From: Spirometra erinaceieuropaei
Lineage: Eukaryota; Platyhelminthes; Cestoda; Diphyllobothriidea; Diphyllobothriidae
DNA length: 64,000 nucleotides
Assembly (NCBI GenBank): GCA_902702965.1
Contig: CACRXP010000030.1
Location: 1,201,217 to 1,265,216 of the forward strand
Direction: 5' to 3'
The first letter of the stretch is position 1. Each line of letters starts with the position of its first letter. Made by a program: the position numbers and the translations under genes. Of the stretch, positions 50,646 to 63,628 are shown piece after piece. The notes below the pieces were generated by a model. The model was not told where the DNA came from. It searched no databases and was given only the letters and a program-made list of their open reading frames with translations.

Positions 50646-52600
50646 CTGTAGAAGTTCATAACCGAAGGCTGCAATAACAGTGTCTCACATCATACTCCTG
50701 TTTCGCATACGTCGTTTGTAACGTAAAAAATGTGTGGTGTACAGAAAACGTTTCTGGGCTGAAATAGTTCAAACAAGTCCACATTCGTAGGACAACACGG
50801 GAGCGACTTACGGGGAATGAGCTCGACCTCTGTTCGCTCTTGGTCATTTCGCAACATGAATAAGTCGAACTTCTTTTTAAAGCTTTGTATAGATGGTGAC
50901 ACCACAACATCTGCAGGAAGGACACTCCATGGTTTGACCACTCAAACAGAGAAGGAGAACTTCCGCACATCCAGCCTTGCCTGTTGAGTGCGCAGTTAAA
51001 ACGGGTGACCTCGGAGGTTGGTCGTGGTATGGAGCTTTGACCCCTAACCATCTTTGTAGCTGTCCTCTGAACTCTTTCGAGGCAATTTTGATCTTCAGGC
51101 GCCCGCAGTCTCCAGGCTTATATGTCGTATTTCAAGCGCGGCCGCACAAATGTTCCGAAAGTATTTGAAAAAGCATCTTCGTTAAGATCCATGAATGCAC
51201 GCTTGATGCGTACAGTACGGACGTTGCGATTTTTCCCACTCTCAAACAATGGGCGGATGGTTTTAGGGAACTCGTCATCAGTACACCGAGGTCATTTTGG
51301 ACTTCGACCTCTTGTAGGGCTGTAACGCCCAGAAAGTAGTCTCTTGTGCTGGCGGATCTGGCTGTATTGCCTAGGCGAAGTATGCTACATTTGCTAACGT
51401 TATACCGCAGGAGACAGCGGTTTGACCACCATGCCAACGCTTTATGTTCATCTACAGTCTGTCTTGGTCGGCAAGGTAGCGAATTACATTCCATATCTTC
51501 ATGTCATCGGCAAACATTGCTGCTTTGCACTCCAAATCTCTTGCGCAATCGTCCACGTATATAAGGAACAAAATGGGTCCTAGTAGTGAACCCTGGGGAA
51601 CACCATTCTCGACCACAGCAGGATCTGATTTCCCTTGGCCGATGCACACAACATGGCTTCGACCCACAAGGAAGTTTTTGATCTATCTGAGGAAGTTGCC
51701 GTTAGTTTGTGTAAGAGTCTCTGGTGTGGCACAGTGTCGAACGCATCCTGGAGGTCAATGAAAGTTATGTGGTCCGCGTTCCTTTCGTCGAGAGCTCGAG
51801 TCCAGCTCTGGTGAGATTACAGCAAGTTTGTTGCGCAGAATCTTCCTTTTGGGAACTCATGTTGGCATTTTGATAGCAGGCCATAAACTGCCAGGGAATG
51901 CATCAATTTACTCTTTTTGGTCCTCTCCGTAACTTTGCAGAGAATGCATGTCAAGCTTATGGGCCTGGAGTTTGTCGTCGCTGCACTGCTACCTCCTTCG
52001 TATAGCGGAGCAAGGAAGTGTCCCAATGTCAAAAGATGTTTGAAAGAGCTTCGACAAAGGCACAGAAAGCTCACTGGCAAGTTCGTTGAGAAGCTTGGGT
52101 GGAATCTCGTCTGGTCCTGGCGGCTTCGATTCGTTCAGTGCCCCAACACCTTCTAAGAAGAGTATACTGTTTATGCTTTTGGTCGCTGGTTGGAAAAACT
52201 GTGAATAATACGCAGCTTTGTCCCTACTCTCAGCCATCTCAATGCCATCAGTACTCCTTATTAAGGGGTTTTAATGTCTGCTCCTTGTACTTCGTCGGCG
52301 TAGCTATAGAGTAATTTTGGGTTTTGCGTTGCTTTCGTAGCAAATTCTTCTCGAATTCCCGCCGCGTTTTTAAAATCAAGCTTCTCAGTCTGTTTCTCTG
52401 TGTCTTGTAGGTGTTGAAATATTCAGCATGCCTAGTGACGTCAAAAATTCTCCACAATTTGTGCTTCCTGCTGATTTCTTCCTTAAGGTTGCCATTTAGC
52501 CACCTAGGGCGTTTGTCCAGTCTTACACTAGTCAGCAGGTAATGTTTGTTCATGAGCTGCATAAGGACATTCTTGAACAACTTCCAATCATCGTTGGCAT
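50646..52600 (-). pseudogene. CR1-like LINE, RT and C-terminal part
   Basis: Minus-strand blocks in order: LDKRPRWLNGNLKEEISRKH and a basic connector (52580-52248); ESKPPGPDEIPPKLLNELAS (52140-52080), the K-x-P-G-P-D-x-I-P block; PISLTCILCKVTER (about 51960); NGVPQGSLLGPILFLIYVDD (51610-51550); AAMFADDMKIWNVI (RT catalytic F-A-D-D, about 51520); LLRYNVSKC, LKPSAHCLRVGKIATSVL (51300-51200); PWSVLPADVVVSPSIQSFKK (50935-50875). Several frameshifts separate these frames. The gene order is that of an ORF2 polyprotein, and the catalytic aspartates survive in this copy although the frame does not. Confidence 0.9.
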
Positions 52601-53411
52601 TTCCCGTAAATATTTAACTTCAGTCAAAACCAGATAAGCCTGCCCTCATTTCATTGAAGTCGCTCCGCCAAATGTTGCGTTGTTTTTGGTCTGGAGCTTG
52701 TAAAAAAGGAGAATAGCAAATAATCTTGCGTACACACTACATGGTCACTTCGGCCGAGGGATGGCATGGACATAACCTTGTCTATACTCTCTGATGATTT
52801 GAAAAGACTAAACCCAGACAGTTAGTCCTTTGTCCTTCACGTGTTCTCGTTGGAAACATTACATGTTTAGTGTGGAGCGCCTTAAGTGTTTTGTTTATCA
52901 GACGGTAATCGAATGTCCATTTTTGACCGGACGCTTGAAGCGTGTTCTAGTTTATTCCTGGTGCGTTGCTTATGATGTTAGGTCGACTGGGAAATTTCAC
53001 CAACTGTTGCAAAAGATGGGTGTCGACGATTTGGTCTGTCCTGGGCGGTTGGTAGACAGCGAGAATACCGAGACATTGGGAGTTAGTAGCCTTGATGGCC
53101 AATCAGATAGCTTCCGTGTTGCTGGCAAACTTGGTGGTATTTTCGGACATTGTCAAGTCTTCCTTCATATACACAACTGTGCTACTACCCTGACGATTTT
53201 CCCTGTCCCTCCGATAAATGTGGTATCCGGGCAAGGCTATTTCTCTATCGCTAATATTCCCGTACAACCAGGTTTCGGTTACTGCTAAAGCCTCTGCAGA
53301 TAGTTCGGTAAGGTAGCGTTTTAGCTCAGCGAGTTTTGATATGAGGCCTTGAGCATTTGTACACAAACACCTCAATTTCCCGCCAGTCGAATTTCCGGCT
53401 GCATTTGTCAT
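52601..53411 (-). pseudogene. CR1-like LINE, endonuclease part
   Basis: The minus strand at 53411-53103 reads GGKLRCLCTNAQGLISKLAE, LKRYLTELSAEALAVTETWL, DREIALPGYHIYRRDRENRQ, then SSTVVYMKEDL. This is the N terminus of the APE-type endonuclease with N-A-Q, T-E-T-W-L and R-R-D-R. The C-terminal half of the domain toward 52600 is poorly preserved. Confidence 0.88.
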
Positions 53412-54021
53412 TGCTTTGAGGATTATCGCGTCATTTCGGATGTAATATTCATTGGGCCCTTTCCTTATTTAATGTCCGTTGTTTCGGTCAGAACACAGAC
53501 ACCTAACGGCTTGCTTGTGTTCTTGAACGGCTGGTTTGACTGTGTTAGTTGAGCAGTTGCCGTCGTTCGTAGCATTACCGGCTGGTTCCACTGAAACGAC
53601 ATATTTTCGGAACAGATTTCCCCTTGAAGATAGCCAGATTGTGTTCGCCGCCCTTCAGTCACGATTTTAATTCTGTGACAAGTTCCTGGTGCTTCATCCG
53701 TCCCTCTGGAGAGTAGTCCGATTGAAAAAAAACCTGTTTATGTGTATTTCTGAGGTTGGCTTTTTTGGAGTGGATTCACTTGATTTGCTTTTTGTTCTCC
53801 AGAATAATTATCAGAGGACGAGCCGGTAGTGCTGCTGTCCTGTCTTCACAAATTTTTCCTGTCCGGAGTGTTTTCATGACCTTTATTTCCATGTTTATTG
53901 GTAGTAATTGGTTTATTAGACCATGAAAAGGAGCAAGATCCCCCGAGACACGATCTGCAGGTCCGACTGCATTCGATTCACTCCAGCCCTGGACAACCAG
54001 ACACCATTGGCGGTCCGTCAC
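53412..54021 (-). pseudogene. CR1-like LINE, probable ORF1 end and ORF1-ORF2 spacer
   Basis: The minus strand at 54021-53776 has CEDRTAALPARPLIIILENK, which recalls the R-P-R-P-L-K-V-V-L block of CR1 ORF1 seen also at about 55630, followed by low-similarity sequence to 53465. Assignment relies on position directly 5' of the endonuclease and on that single block. Confidence 0.5.
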
Positions 54022-54479
54022 TCCGTACTTTGTCTTTGTACTGAATTTACTGTATGAGATTGAGGACGATGAACGAAGTTTTAGCTTGAATGCACACTTT
54101 TGCTGTCAACTGACTGTCCCGAGTAACCCATCGAGGCTGGTTGTGACTTCAGGCTCCTGTTATGACGCTTCCCAATCACACCTACGGACGGGTCTCTGTC
54201 TTAACATTCAAATACATGCTCTGTAGGGCACTAGAGTGTTTGCGAGCACAAGTTGGTGATCTAACTATATCGTCCCTTGGCAAAAAGAATCCCGTCACTT
54301 TCAGCAAGAGGAGATGGCTTCGGCGCCAGGTAATTTTTCGTGGCATCGCTTAAGTCTTCTTGCGTGGAAATCGAGCCTGCCCTTATCGGCGGCTTCATTA
54401 TCGTTGTTCTGCTGTTACTGACATCCACGGTCGTAGCTATTGAGTTGCAACCCGTGTTTGGAGATGCTTCCGAGACGAT
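54022..54479. other. junction between two head-to-head LINEs
   Basis: Separates the 5' ends of a minus LINE and a plus LINE. No promoter element or gene recognised; may contain their 5' leaders. Confidence 0.4.
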
Positions 54480-55900
54480 ATGTTTTGCCTTCTGTGTGTT
54501 CTACTCTTCATCTTTCGCACTCTAACACTGGAAAAATTCTGGCCACCGAGGTTCCGTTACATGAGCGTGCCTAAATCGCTCTCAACTGTGCGCGATAGAC
54601 CAGTGACCACCAATCCTGAAGGACGCAGTGCACTGTGGAAACCGAACGCATGTAAGTTAAATACTGGGACGTCGACACACTGGGATAGATTCCGGAAACA
54701 AACCACCAGAGTTTTAAGATTAGAAGTAGGTGTCGATCTCCTTATGGAAAAAATGGCATCACTCCTCAAGCATAACAAAATTAAACCCCGGAACATAATC
54801 AAAAGGCATGAAAAAATCAATAAACAGGACCACAGAATCCTCAAGAAACCGGGAAAAGGCAATGGGCTCCACGTTCAGCGAAGCAGAAAGAGGCAATGAA
54901 GTCGTTAGACAAATCTTCCGACTCAAAAGAAATAGACGGGAACAAAAGAAAACAGACGGGAATGAAAGCATCTCTCGCGTTTCCCAAAGATTGGCAAATG
55001 CGGGGCATACAGAGCTCATCTGTACCAAAATAAGGCAGCGATCGACGACACCAGGAAAAACTGTACACCGTAATCGTATGGATTCACCTAAACGACAAAA
55101 GAGCGCTAGCAGCCCTCTTTACGCATGTCCATTGGACTTTAATGCAACAAGCCATGCAAAATGACAAAGCGAATGCGCAAAAGCGGTCATCACGGAATGC
55201 CCAACTTGGCGACAGACCTGAACGTTTCCAGTCTAACAACATACCCGCTGGGCGCTAGTCGAACGGACGGAATGTTAGAAGAAGTAGCTACTGTTAAAAG
55301 ACCCAAGGCGATTTTTGAGAAACAACCACTAAACTCTTCGCTTGATAGTAGTGTGTGCACAATAATTGAAGTAGAACCAAACCCGTGATGCAAACCACCA
55401 TAAATAGCAGAAAGCCAGATAGCGAGATGGGTTTTTTCCCTGAAAGATCACTTTTTGTTGTGCTCAAGGGAGTCTCTGAGGCTACTGGCGAAACCGCAAA
55501 GGAAAGGGTCAAGCAGGACATTCTGGCATTCCAAAATTTGCTAAATGACTTTGAAGAATCCGGTAAAGTGATGAAATACAAAAGATCTTTCGTTTGGGGC
55601 TTGTAGTCAGAGGCAACGCAGAGAAGATGCGACCAAGGCCGCTAAAAGTAGTCTTGGGGAACAAGTAGAAGGCAGATCTGGTCTTATGTCGAAAGTCCAG
55701 ACTACGAAACAACAATCTTGGAGTGTTTTTTCAGGCAGGTTACACTAGCATCAATCGAATTGAAAGGAAAACACTGGTAGCAGAGCTAAAAAGGCGTCAG
55801 AACAAGGGAGAAGAGAATCAGAAAATCATAGGCAACAAAATCATCAAAACGGAACGCAGGTTTCTATGGAAACATCCGGAGGAATAGACGGTTACCACGC
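54480..55900 (+). pseudogene. CR1-like LINE, ORF1 remnant
   Basis: Successive + strand frames carry basic, Lys/Arg-rich sequence: RFRKQTTRVLRLEVGVDLLM (about 54690-54750), NEVVRQIFRLKRNRREQKKT (about 54895-54955), then RSLFVVLKGVSEATGETAKERVKQDILAF (55445-55535). Next, after a stop at 55606, comes RGNAEKMRPRPLKVVLGNK, RKSRLRNNNLGVFFQAGYTS and NRIERKTLVAELKRRQNKGE (about 55610-55800). The last part resembles the RNA-binding ORF1 of CR1-type LINEs (R-P-R-P-L-K-V-V followed by L-K-R-R-x-N-x-G-E). Confidence 0.65.
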
Positions 55901-56037
55901 CAGTCACCGGTTCCATCGAACACTTGTGAGTCTGAAGACAGACAGTGAACCGGTTATTTCGTGCAAAATGGACATCAACAACTGTCGGACGCAAGAACAA
56001 CAAACAATTTTCAGAGACCCAGAGATCCAAAAAACAT

Positions 56038-56580
<543 letters not shown>

Positions 56581-58870
56581 GTGCACTGAACGGGTTCGGA
56601 AAACTCATTCCAACAGAAGCTAATCCAGTTGGTTACTGATGAATTCCTTAATCAACATTCCATAATAAACACCCGATTCTGAAGTGGACAGCAGTCAAGC
56701 TGTTTGTGCCCCTTCATTTCCAGGGATGAAAACTGTGTCCTCTAACATGCCCCTGGGCCGAAGCGATCATTGCGTTCTTGTCAGGGAATACAGTCATTTT
56801 TCTTTACCCGAGATTCAAGCTGAAAGGAAGATGAATGTATGGAAAGGGGATTACTCCGAAATGAAAGAGCTGCTGACTGAAATGGAATGGAACCCTGCGT
56901 ATATATTTGACCCAAAGGCCGCTTGGTTTTTTTTAGAACGTGATCTGCTATTTGGTAGAAAACTGTTGCCCGCTCAAAAGGAGATCGTATGCCTCCCGAC
57001 CAGAGTGGGTGACATCAGAAATAAAAAGAAATCTCAAGAAGAAAAAGGAAACGTGGAAGAGGTATGCCACATGTCAACAGTCCGGACATCTCTCGGAATT
57101 TAAGAAACAACGAAATGGGTTTTGGAGTCTCACGAGAAAATAGAGAGCAGCATTTGAGTCAAAAAAGTTTAAGAAATACTAAAAAATCCAAAAGCTTTCT
57201 TTGCACACGTGAATATGGCAAAACGTAATCGGGATTCTACTCCTTGTCTCAAGAATAATCAGGGAAGTAAATTAACTGATAACTCAGATAAGACGAAGCT
57301 CTTATCCGACTTCTTCATGTCCGTGTATACCAAGGACCCGCTCTTTGATGAGAAAATTTACCGGCAAACTGCCCCACCTGGAAATGCAATTAACACAGTG
57401 GCGTTCACAACGAACGCAGTAAGGAAAACTTTGAGATGATTGTAGCACACTAAATCGCCTGGTCCGGATGGTTCATTCGCAAAGGTCCTCTATGAACTCT
57501 CAGATCAACTAGCCTCCTTACTCTCCAAGATCTTCGAAAGTTCCATGGAAGCAGGGTCTCTGCCTACTGACTGGAAGCTAGCCAACATCAGTGCCATACA
57601 CAAAGTGGGAGAAAGAACTTCGCAAATATATTCAGACCAGTGAGTGCCACAAGCATTTGTTGCAAAATAATGGAGAAAATAGAGAAAAGGGAACTGATTC
57701 GATATACTGAGGAGAACAGCTTGCTTAGTGAGCATCAACATGGATTTAGGGGTGGTCGATCCTGTCTCACAAACCTGCTCAGGTCCGTGGAAGGCTGGAA
57801 GAAATTCCTTGACATGGGTTTGTCAGTAGATGCAGTTTACATTGACTTCAACAAAGCCTTCAGCAGGGTGTCACACAAACGGCTCATATCTATCCTGCGC
57901 CATATGGGTGTGACTTGTGTTTGAGCGACTTCGTCGCAGGCCGACGCCAGCGGGTGTGCATTAGTGAAGTCAAATCGGAGTGGGAAACCGTTTTCAGCGG
58001 TGTTTCAGAGGAGAGCGTCCTTGGTCCAATTCTGTTCTTGATATAAGTGAATGATTGCTTAGACTGCCTTACCTGCGAGAAGGTAATGTTCGCTGCTGAT
58101 TTGAAGATGTGAAGTTCGACTTCATGTCCAGAGGACGCGCTAAACTTGCAAACAACTTTTATCGACTGCAATAGTGGTGTGATGAATGGTTTCTCAAACT
58201 TAATTTCAGTAAATGTCAATTCATCCGACTAAGGTCTAATTGCAGGAAGGAGTTGGTATCTGAATGTTACTTTCCTCGGTAGTCACGAACCCGAGCTTGT
58301 AAATGAGGTAAAGGACTTTGGTGTGTAGATGACGTCCATACTTATGCCCTCGTCTTACTGCGTCAAGATAGCAAAGGAGGCTATGGGCATCCTGGGAGCG
58401 ATCAGGAGATTCCTCCTTAACATCGACAAAGAGCTTTTCGGTCGAATTTTTGGAACATTTATCCGGTCCATTTTGGAATATGGTATTCAGTCATGGCTGC
58501 CCTGGATGAGGGAAGATAGCACTCTTTTGGAGAAGATGTTACGAAGAGTGACTTAGCTAGTCAGTGGGCTGAAGAGCCTACCTTATGAGGAACAGTTAGA
58601 AAGGCTTACACTTTTTTCTCTCTTGTAGGCAATGCAGAGAAGACTTGACCATGGGCTTCAAACTTGTCAGAAGAGTAGACCGTGCACTCAAATTGGCCGA
58701 TTTTTTTTGAACTGGCACAAGCGACAAATCTCCGAGGTCACAGAGTCTCAGATATAAACTGAAAAACCAAAACTGAAGTGCGGACGATTTTTTTCTCCCA
58801 CTAGGTTATTGACGATTGGAACAAACTACCCGATTCAGTTGTTCTGGCAGAAAGCGTCGAGACTTGTTGG
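56581..58870 (+). pseudogene. CR1-like LINE, end of endonuclease, RT and C-terminal part
   Basis: Blocks in order: GRSDHCVLVREYS (56755-56800, end of endonuclease), ERDLLFGRKLLPAQKEIVCL (about 56935-56995), KTKLLSDFFMSVYTKDPLFD (57290-57350), KSPGPDG (about 57450), SICCKIMEKIEKRELIRYTE with SEHQHGFRGGRSCLTNLL (57650-57780), VYIDFNKAFSRVSHKRLI (57835-57890), FAADLKM (about 58090; the second Asp of F-A-D-D is shifted), NIDKELFGRIFGTFIRSILE (58420-58480) and TLFSLL. Matches the 50.65-53.4 kb and 43.8-44.3 kb LINEs. Many stops. Confidence 0.9.
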
Positions 58871-59127
58871 CGTTTTATATGATGGCTATGTACTTGCTTG
58901 ATAAGAGCTGATAAAATGAAGCCGTATATCTACGTAGACATATGTACGTTTTTTCAGTCTGTGTCTGCAAATATGGTTTTTAAAGGCTATGCCTATCTCA
59001 CTTATATATACTGAATTATACTGAATTATACTGAAGTAAATCAGCAAACCCCTTTTAGAGTTGTTATACTTTAATTTGGATATATGCGCACCAAACACAT
59101 GGCTTACTCTCGTTTATCACACTTTTC
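58871..59127. other. LINE 3' flank with short tandem ACTGAATTAT units
   Basis: At about 59007-59036 ATACTGAATTAT repeats two to three times, possibly the terminal microsatellite often found at the 3' end of CR1-type LINEs. Confidence 0.35.
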
Positions 59128-59490
59128 ATGGTAATTACACGTTCGAACAATTTTTGCCCAGACACATGTAAGAAGTCAATAATCATTCATGTCTTCAAGT
59201 CTGGATCTCGGTCCGATGTTCATAACTATCGGGACATATACCAAACCGCGTCTCTAGCTAAACTTCTTAAAGGGATAATTTTCAATGAAAATCTTGATTT
59301 TTGTCCAGATAGTCAGTTCCGGAGCTCTAATCAGCATGGATTTTTACCTGAAAGATCCTACGAAACGTGCCACTTATCCTTTCTTAATCTAGCCGATTCT
59401 TTTCGTAATGAGTAGTTCTTAGGGGTATTTATCTACTTCGGTCTTAGCAAAGTCTTCGACAAGGCGTCACAAACACCTTTTTGGTCATCT
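59128..59490 (+). pseudogene. LINE RT fragment, same family as 62058-63500
   Basis: The + frame reads KKSIIIHVFKSGSRSDVHNY, RDIYQTASLAKLLKGIIF, SNQHGFLPERSYETCHLSFL, a stop, then FGLSKVFDKASQTP. This aligns block for block with the start of the 62-kb RT (TSIIIPVFKSGCRSDVQNY, QHGFLPGRSCETCHLSFL, FDLRKAFDKVPH). It breaks off just after the first catalytic Asp region, where the Asp of F-D-L is Gly. Confidence 0.88.
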
Positions 59491-60110
59491 TCGAATGCGG
59501 CACACTGAAATCCACCAATGCATTGCTGAAGCTGACCCAACCATTTGGTGCCTTAGTGCACCGACGGATGTCCCACGCAACAATAACTACTTCTCGGCAT
59601 AGAATAACGGGCGCAAACTAGTGACAGGAGGTAATTTATCCGTAATAAGTAGTAGACAATTGCGAAATATGCACACGGCCAGAAGATATATCTGTGATCA
59701 CACAATAAGAAATGAATTCCTTAGTCAGCGGGCGGTCCATATATTTGTGGAAAAACATTTGTTAAAAAAGCATATGGACGCCATATTATATGGAATAAAT
59801 AATGATTAAAAACGGTGCCCAACGTATCCTTCTAAACGTAAACTGAAATTTTTGACTTTCAGGCAAAAAATGTTTTGTGGGAGAGCGTTACTAAATCGAG
59901 CAGCTACATGGTCCTAAAATAAAATTTGCGGAGAGAACCTCTTTCCTTAGACCGATACGCAAACCGAGATTGTCAGTGACAGACTTCTAACGACCTACAA
60001 ACGCTCTTTTAAAAGGAAATCGGGAGTACCAATACGCCTGCCGCATAAGGCACAGCAAACGAAAAAGACAGCTCTTGGGTAGAGACAATAAAGTAACATA
60101 ATTGCGTTAT
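59491..60110. other. no recognisable feature
   Basis: No exon or element recognised between the two LINE fragments. Confidence 0.4.
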
Positions 60111-61144
60111 AAAAGAGTTTGGCAGGGCGAGGTGAAGTGGTATTGGATGGAAATTATTCTGTACTAAAATACGGCCGTTGCTCTGTCTTCAGTTCGTCGC
60201 TCTTTCTAGTTTGCTCCAACGACTGTGTTGACGACCTGAGATTCAGCGCCGGCGCGTTTGCTGACGATGCTAAACTTAGGACAGCCATTAGATCTGACGT
60301 GTACAGGCATGCGTTTCGAGAGAGTCTCAGCAGACACTGCGGCTGGCACCTCGTTGGCTCCTGGATTTTAATGTGGTCAAATGTGTGGTCGAGCAACCCC
60401 TCAGAAGAGGGACCAGTGAGGAGGATTATTCCTTCCGATATCTCCTCGATGGGTAGCCCCTTTCACATCTTTCAGCATAGAAATACATCGGCGTCCTAAC
60501 AACATCCTCACTAAGGCCATCGTATTAGTGTCTAAGGGCAGCCAAACACGCGATACGGGTGTTATTTGCATCGAGGCGAGTATTTATGCAGATCAATAAA
60601 GAGCTATTTAGAAAAAACCCACAGGGCCTTCGTTCGGTTTAGTTTAGAGTATGCCGTACATGCCTGGCGACTGTGGTTCGAGAAGGATAATGAACGGCTG
60701 GAAAGAATACAGGCGAGGGCGACAAGGGGGGCCAACAAGCTTGGTCATATGCTTTACGAAAACAGACTGACTTAGCTAAATCAGTTTCTTCTCGACTGTA
60801 GGCGACTGAACGGCGACCACATATAAACCTACCGGATTGTGAGAAGTCGTGAGTGTGCTCTAGACATTGACTGCTTTTTCGAATTGGCTGGGACGGGCGG
60901 TCTGCGTGGTCGTCCATTACAATTACAAAGGAAGTTGGTCCATACAGACGTCCGACGGAGCGTCTTCTCGCAGAGAGTCATTCGCAACTGGAATGAACTC
61001 CCTAAGGGGAGGATTCGTTCCAAAACTATTGAATCATTTAAACGCAGACAAGCCATTCATTTGCTGAGACAATACCGCACACATAGTCACGATTGTGTCG
61101 GCGGCGACAGTTTACACTTGGCGCAGCATACCGATACTGTTTAA
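60111..61144 (+). pseudogene. CR1-like LINE, RT palm to 3' end
   Basis: Blocks: SSLFLVCSNDCVDDLRFSAGAFADDAKLRTAI (60200-60300; the F-A-D-D box is intact), CGWHLVGSWI, RAFVRFSLEYAVHAWRLWFE (60630-60690), NERLERIQARATRGANKLG, and CALDIDCFFELAGTGGLRGR, VIRNWNELPKGRIRSKTIES (60855-61045). This is the C-terminal half of ORF2 with frame breaks near 60500 and 60780. It is followed within 30 bases by a family D copy. Confidence 0.9.
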
Positions 61145-61164
61145 GTGATTGATCATCAGGCCTA

Positions 61165-61680
61165 TAAGATAGTTCGACCGTCGATTTCGACCGCGTCCAC
61201 CGTGTGCTACACATCAGTGTGTGGCAGGCACGGCGACTTCCGCGTGAATTAGTTTATACTGACAGCAGGCTTGCGCAGTATCTACCGCAGTCTCTCTTCC
61301 CCATCTCCAACTTGAAGACAGTGTTTGGACAGAGTCAAGAAAACTGGAAGCGAGGACGCAAGTGGATGGCGCTGTCGAGCCCGCACCTTCGCGTTCCACT
61401 CCACACAGCAAATGATCAGGCTCTTCGACCAAGAACAGCAGCAGAAATAACGTCGACAACAACATCGCCCCAATGTGGGTCAGAGGAGCGAGGATGATGA
61501 CTGGGCAACCTTGCCCACCACCCGTATACCCAGCGGGAGCGCAGGCGCATCTGCCAGCAGGGACCCAGGTGTCTGGGAATTGACAGCACATGCCAGGCCG
61601 CGAGGACCACGGCTTGCTTATACTGACATAGAACACGCATTCAGACCTTTTGACCTAGAGGGGCGACCCGTCGTCTTATA
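61165..61680 (+). repeat. dispersed repeat family D, longest copy, type A 3' half
   Basis: TAGTTCGACCGTCGATTTCGACC starts the unit, followed by TGTGCTACACATCAGTGTGTGGCAGGCACGGCGACTTCCGCGTGAATTAG, GACAGCAGGCTTGCGCAGTATCTACCGC and the CTCTCTTCCCC tract. The 3' half (CACCCGTATACCCAGCGGGAGCGCAGGCGCATCTGCC, GCACATGCCAGGCCGCGAGG, CGCATTCAGACCTTTTGACC) matches 17465-17610. Confidence 0.85.
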
Positions 61681-62057
61681 TACAGTCTGGGCCGTTACTC
61701 CTCGAGGTAAGGTAACCAAACAGTCGTTGACTGAGAAGCACTACCCATAAAGTACAAACACTCTCCGCACACACACGAGAGTGTCACAGACCGCTTGAGA
61801 AGGGGCCATGACAGTCTGGCTCTCAACCCATCCGCCCTCTACTCCACACAACACGCACAACTATGCAGACTTGGTAAACTGAATTGGGTCGTCTGTCGGC
61901 TACCTTCCGGGCCACGGCGATCGACGCACCGTGGCAGTCTCAGATTCCGAACACACATGCAGCAAGGAAAACGCATGGTGAAGGAGCCAAGGCGCAAGCA
62001 TGCCGCTTGCGTGGGAGATGGCGGTTAGGCGATTTAGGTGGGTGATTTTGATGCGCG
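61681..62057. other. unclassified sequence between repeat and RT
   Basis: No coding or repeat signal recognised with confidence; the family D unit may extend into it. Confidence 0.35.
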
Positions 62058-63500
62058 GTGATATACTTCTTTCCTGACTATTGGAAAACTTCTATTATTA
62101 TTCCAGTATTTAAGTCTGGCTGTCGTTCTGACGTACAGAACTATCGAGGTGTCCATAAAACACCCTCTCTCGCCAAAATCTTTGAAAAAATTATCGCCGT
62201 AAAAATTACCGAATTTTGCATAGCCAATCAAGTTATAAGCCCTTCCCAGCATGGTTTTTTACCAGGTCGCTCTTGTGAAACATGTCATCTGTCGTTTCTC
62301 AAGCTACTTACCTCTCTTCGTTATGATCCCCTATCTGTTGTCGTTATTTATTTTGATCTTAGGAAAGCCTTTGATAAAGTGCCACATAAAAGACTCTTGA
62401 TTAATTTGGAAGCTATGGGAATTCGCAGTCCACTAATAGACTTTCTCAGGTCTTACCTGTCTAATCGTTAACAAAAGGTGTTGGTGGGATCTTCACTTTC
62501 CAGTGAAAGTCCTATTGTAAGTGATGTCCTACAAGGTACCGTTATAGGTCCTCTTTCGTTCTTGCTTTACATAAATGATATTTCAGCAGCAGTTAAACAT
62601 TCTCAATCATTTATTTATGCCGATGATCTCAAATGTGTATATTCTTTCAATAAATCTACGAGCCTTCATTGCCTGGAGCAAATCCATGCTGACTTGCTTG
62701 CTCTCTCAGCTTGGAGCTCAAAATGGCTAATGGAATTCTCTCCGTCTAAATGTCGTTATATGTGTTTTGGACCTGATAGGCTACCCCAACCTGTGGTCTT
62801 TCAAGGAACACCTATGATTGAATGTACCACCATCAAGGATTTAGGTTTAAGCTACACTAGTAATCTTGATCTCTCGCCGCACGCTGACAGAATTACAGCC
62901 AAAGCTGCCCAGATTTGTGGCTTTATTTCTTACAATTTCTGTCTTCCTAAAATTAAATTAAGGCTCTATCGTATGTTTGTACTTCCCATTCTCGAGTACT
63001 GTTGCCCTTTCTTTGGTTTGATGAATGAAGCCAGTCGTTTAAAAATTGAAAATGTCCAAAGACGTTTTTCTAAAAAACTTTTAGATAGGGAACATCCCAA
63101 TATCTCCTACTCAGATAGATGCCAGCTAATTAACCTAAAATTTTTATGGGTTCGAAGACTAGAAGCGGGCTTCTGTCTCCTCTTTCGCATTAATCATAGT
63201 TCAAATTTTCCTCGGATTTCAACACTTACCCCTAGTAGTCGTCCATACAATCTTCGCAACTCGTCTCTAATTATACCTCCTCCAGCTTCCTCCACCTCTA
63301 AGCGCTCCCCTTTTTTCGCTTCCAGGTATACTTTCCTCTGGAATAACCTTCCAATAAATATAAGATCTTCAGAAAATCTACACACCTTTAAGAGAAGGCT
63401 ACGCCTTTATCTGAATACTGACTGGATTAAACTTTTATTTTCCTCATCCTTCCCAGACAACTTTTTCTATGACACTGAGAAAGGGCCACCGGGAATTTAG
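62058..63500 (+). pseudogene. CR1/Jockey-like LINE reverse transcriptase, nearly intact
   Basis: An open frame from about 62058 to 62471 and the 340-codon frame 62478-63500 are in phase and separated only by TAA at 62469-62471. Motifs: WKTSIIIPVFKSGCRSDVQN, SQHGFLPGRSCETCHLSFL, VIYFDLRKAFDKVPHKRLL (first catalytic Asp), DVLQGTVIGPLSFLLYINDI, and FIYADDLK (YADD at 62616-62627). Then come CTTIKDLGLSYTSNLDLSPH, RMFVLPILEYCCPFFG and a C-terminal NNLPINIRSSENLHTFKRRL that ends ORF2 proteins. All RT catalytic aspartates remain. The endonuclease is missing, so the insertion is 5' truncated; the stop falls just before the KVLVGSSLSSESPIVSDVLQG segment. This is the best-preserved RT here and the reference for the fragments at 23.3-24.4 and 59.1-59.5 kb. 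Confidence 0.93.
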
Positions 63501-63540
63501 CATGCCGCTATTAAATTTCCGTATCTGTTCACGTTTCCTT

Positions 63541-63628
63541 NNNNNNNNNNNNNNNNNNNNNNNNNNNNNNNNNNNNNNNNNNNNNNNNNNNNNNNNNNNN
63601 NNNNNNNNNNNNNNNNNNNNNNNNNNNN
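63541..63628. other. assembly gap (88 N)
   Basis: Run of N shortly after the LINE RT stop codon. Confidence 1.
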
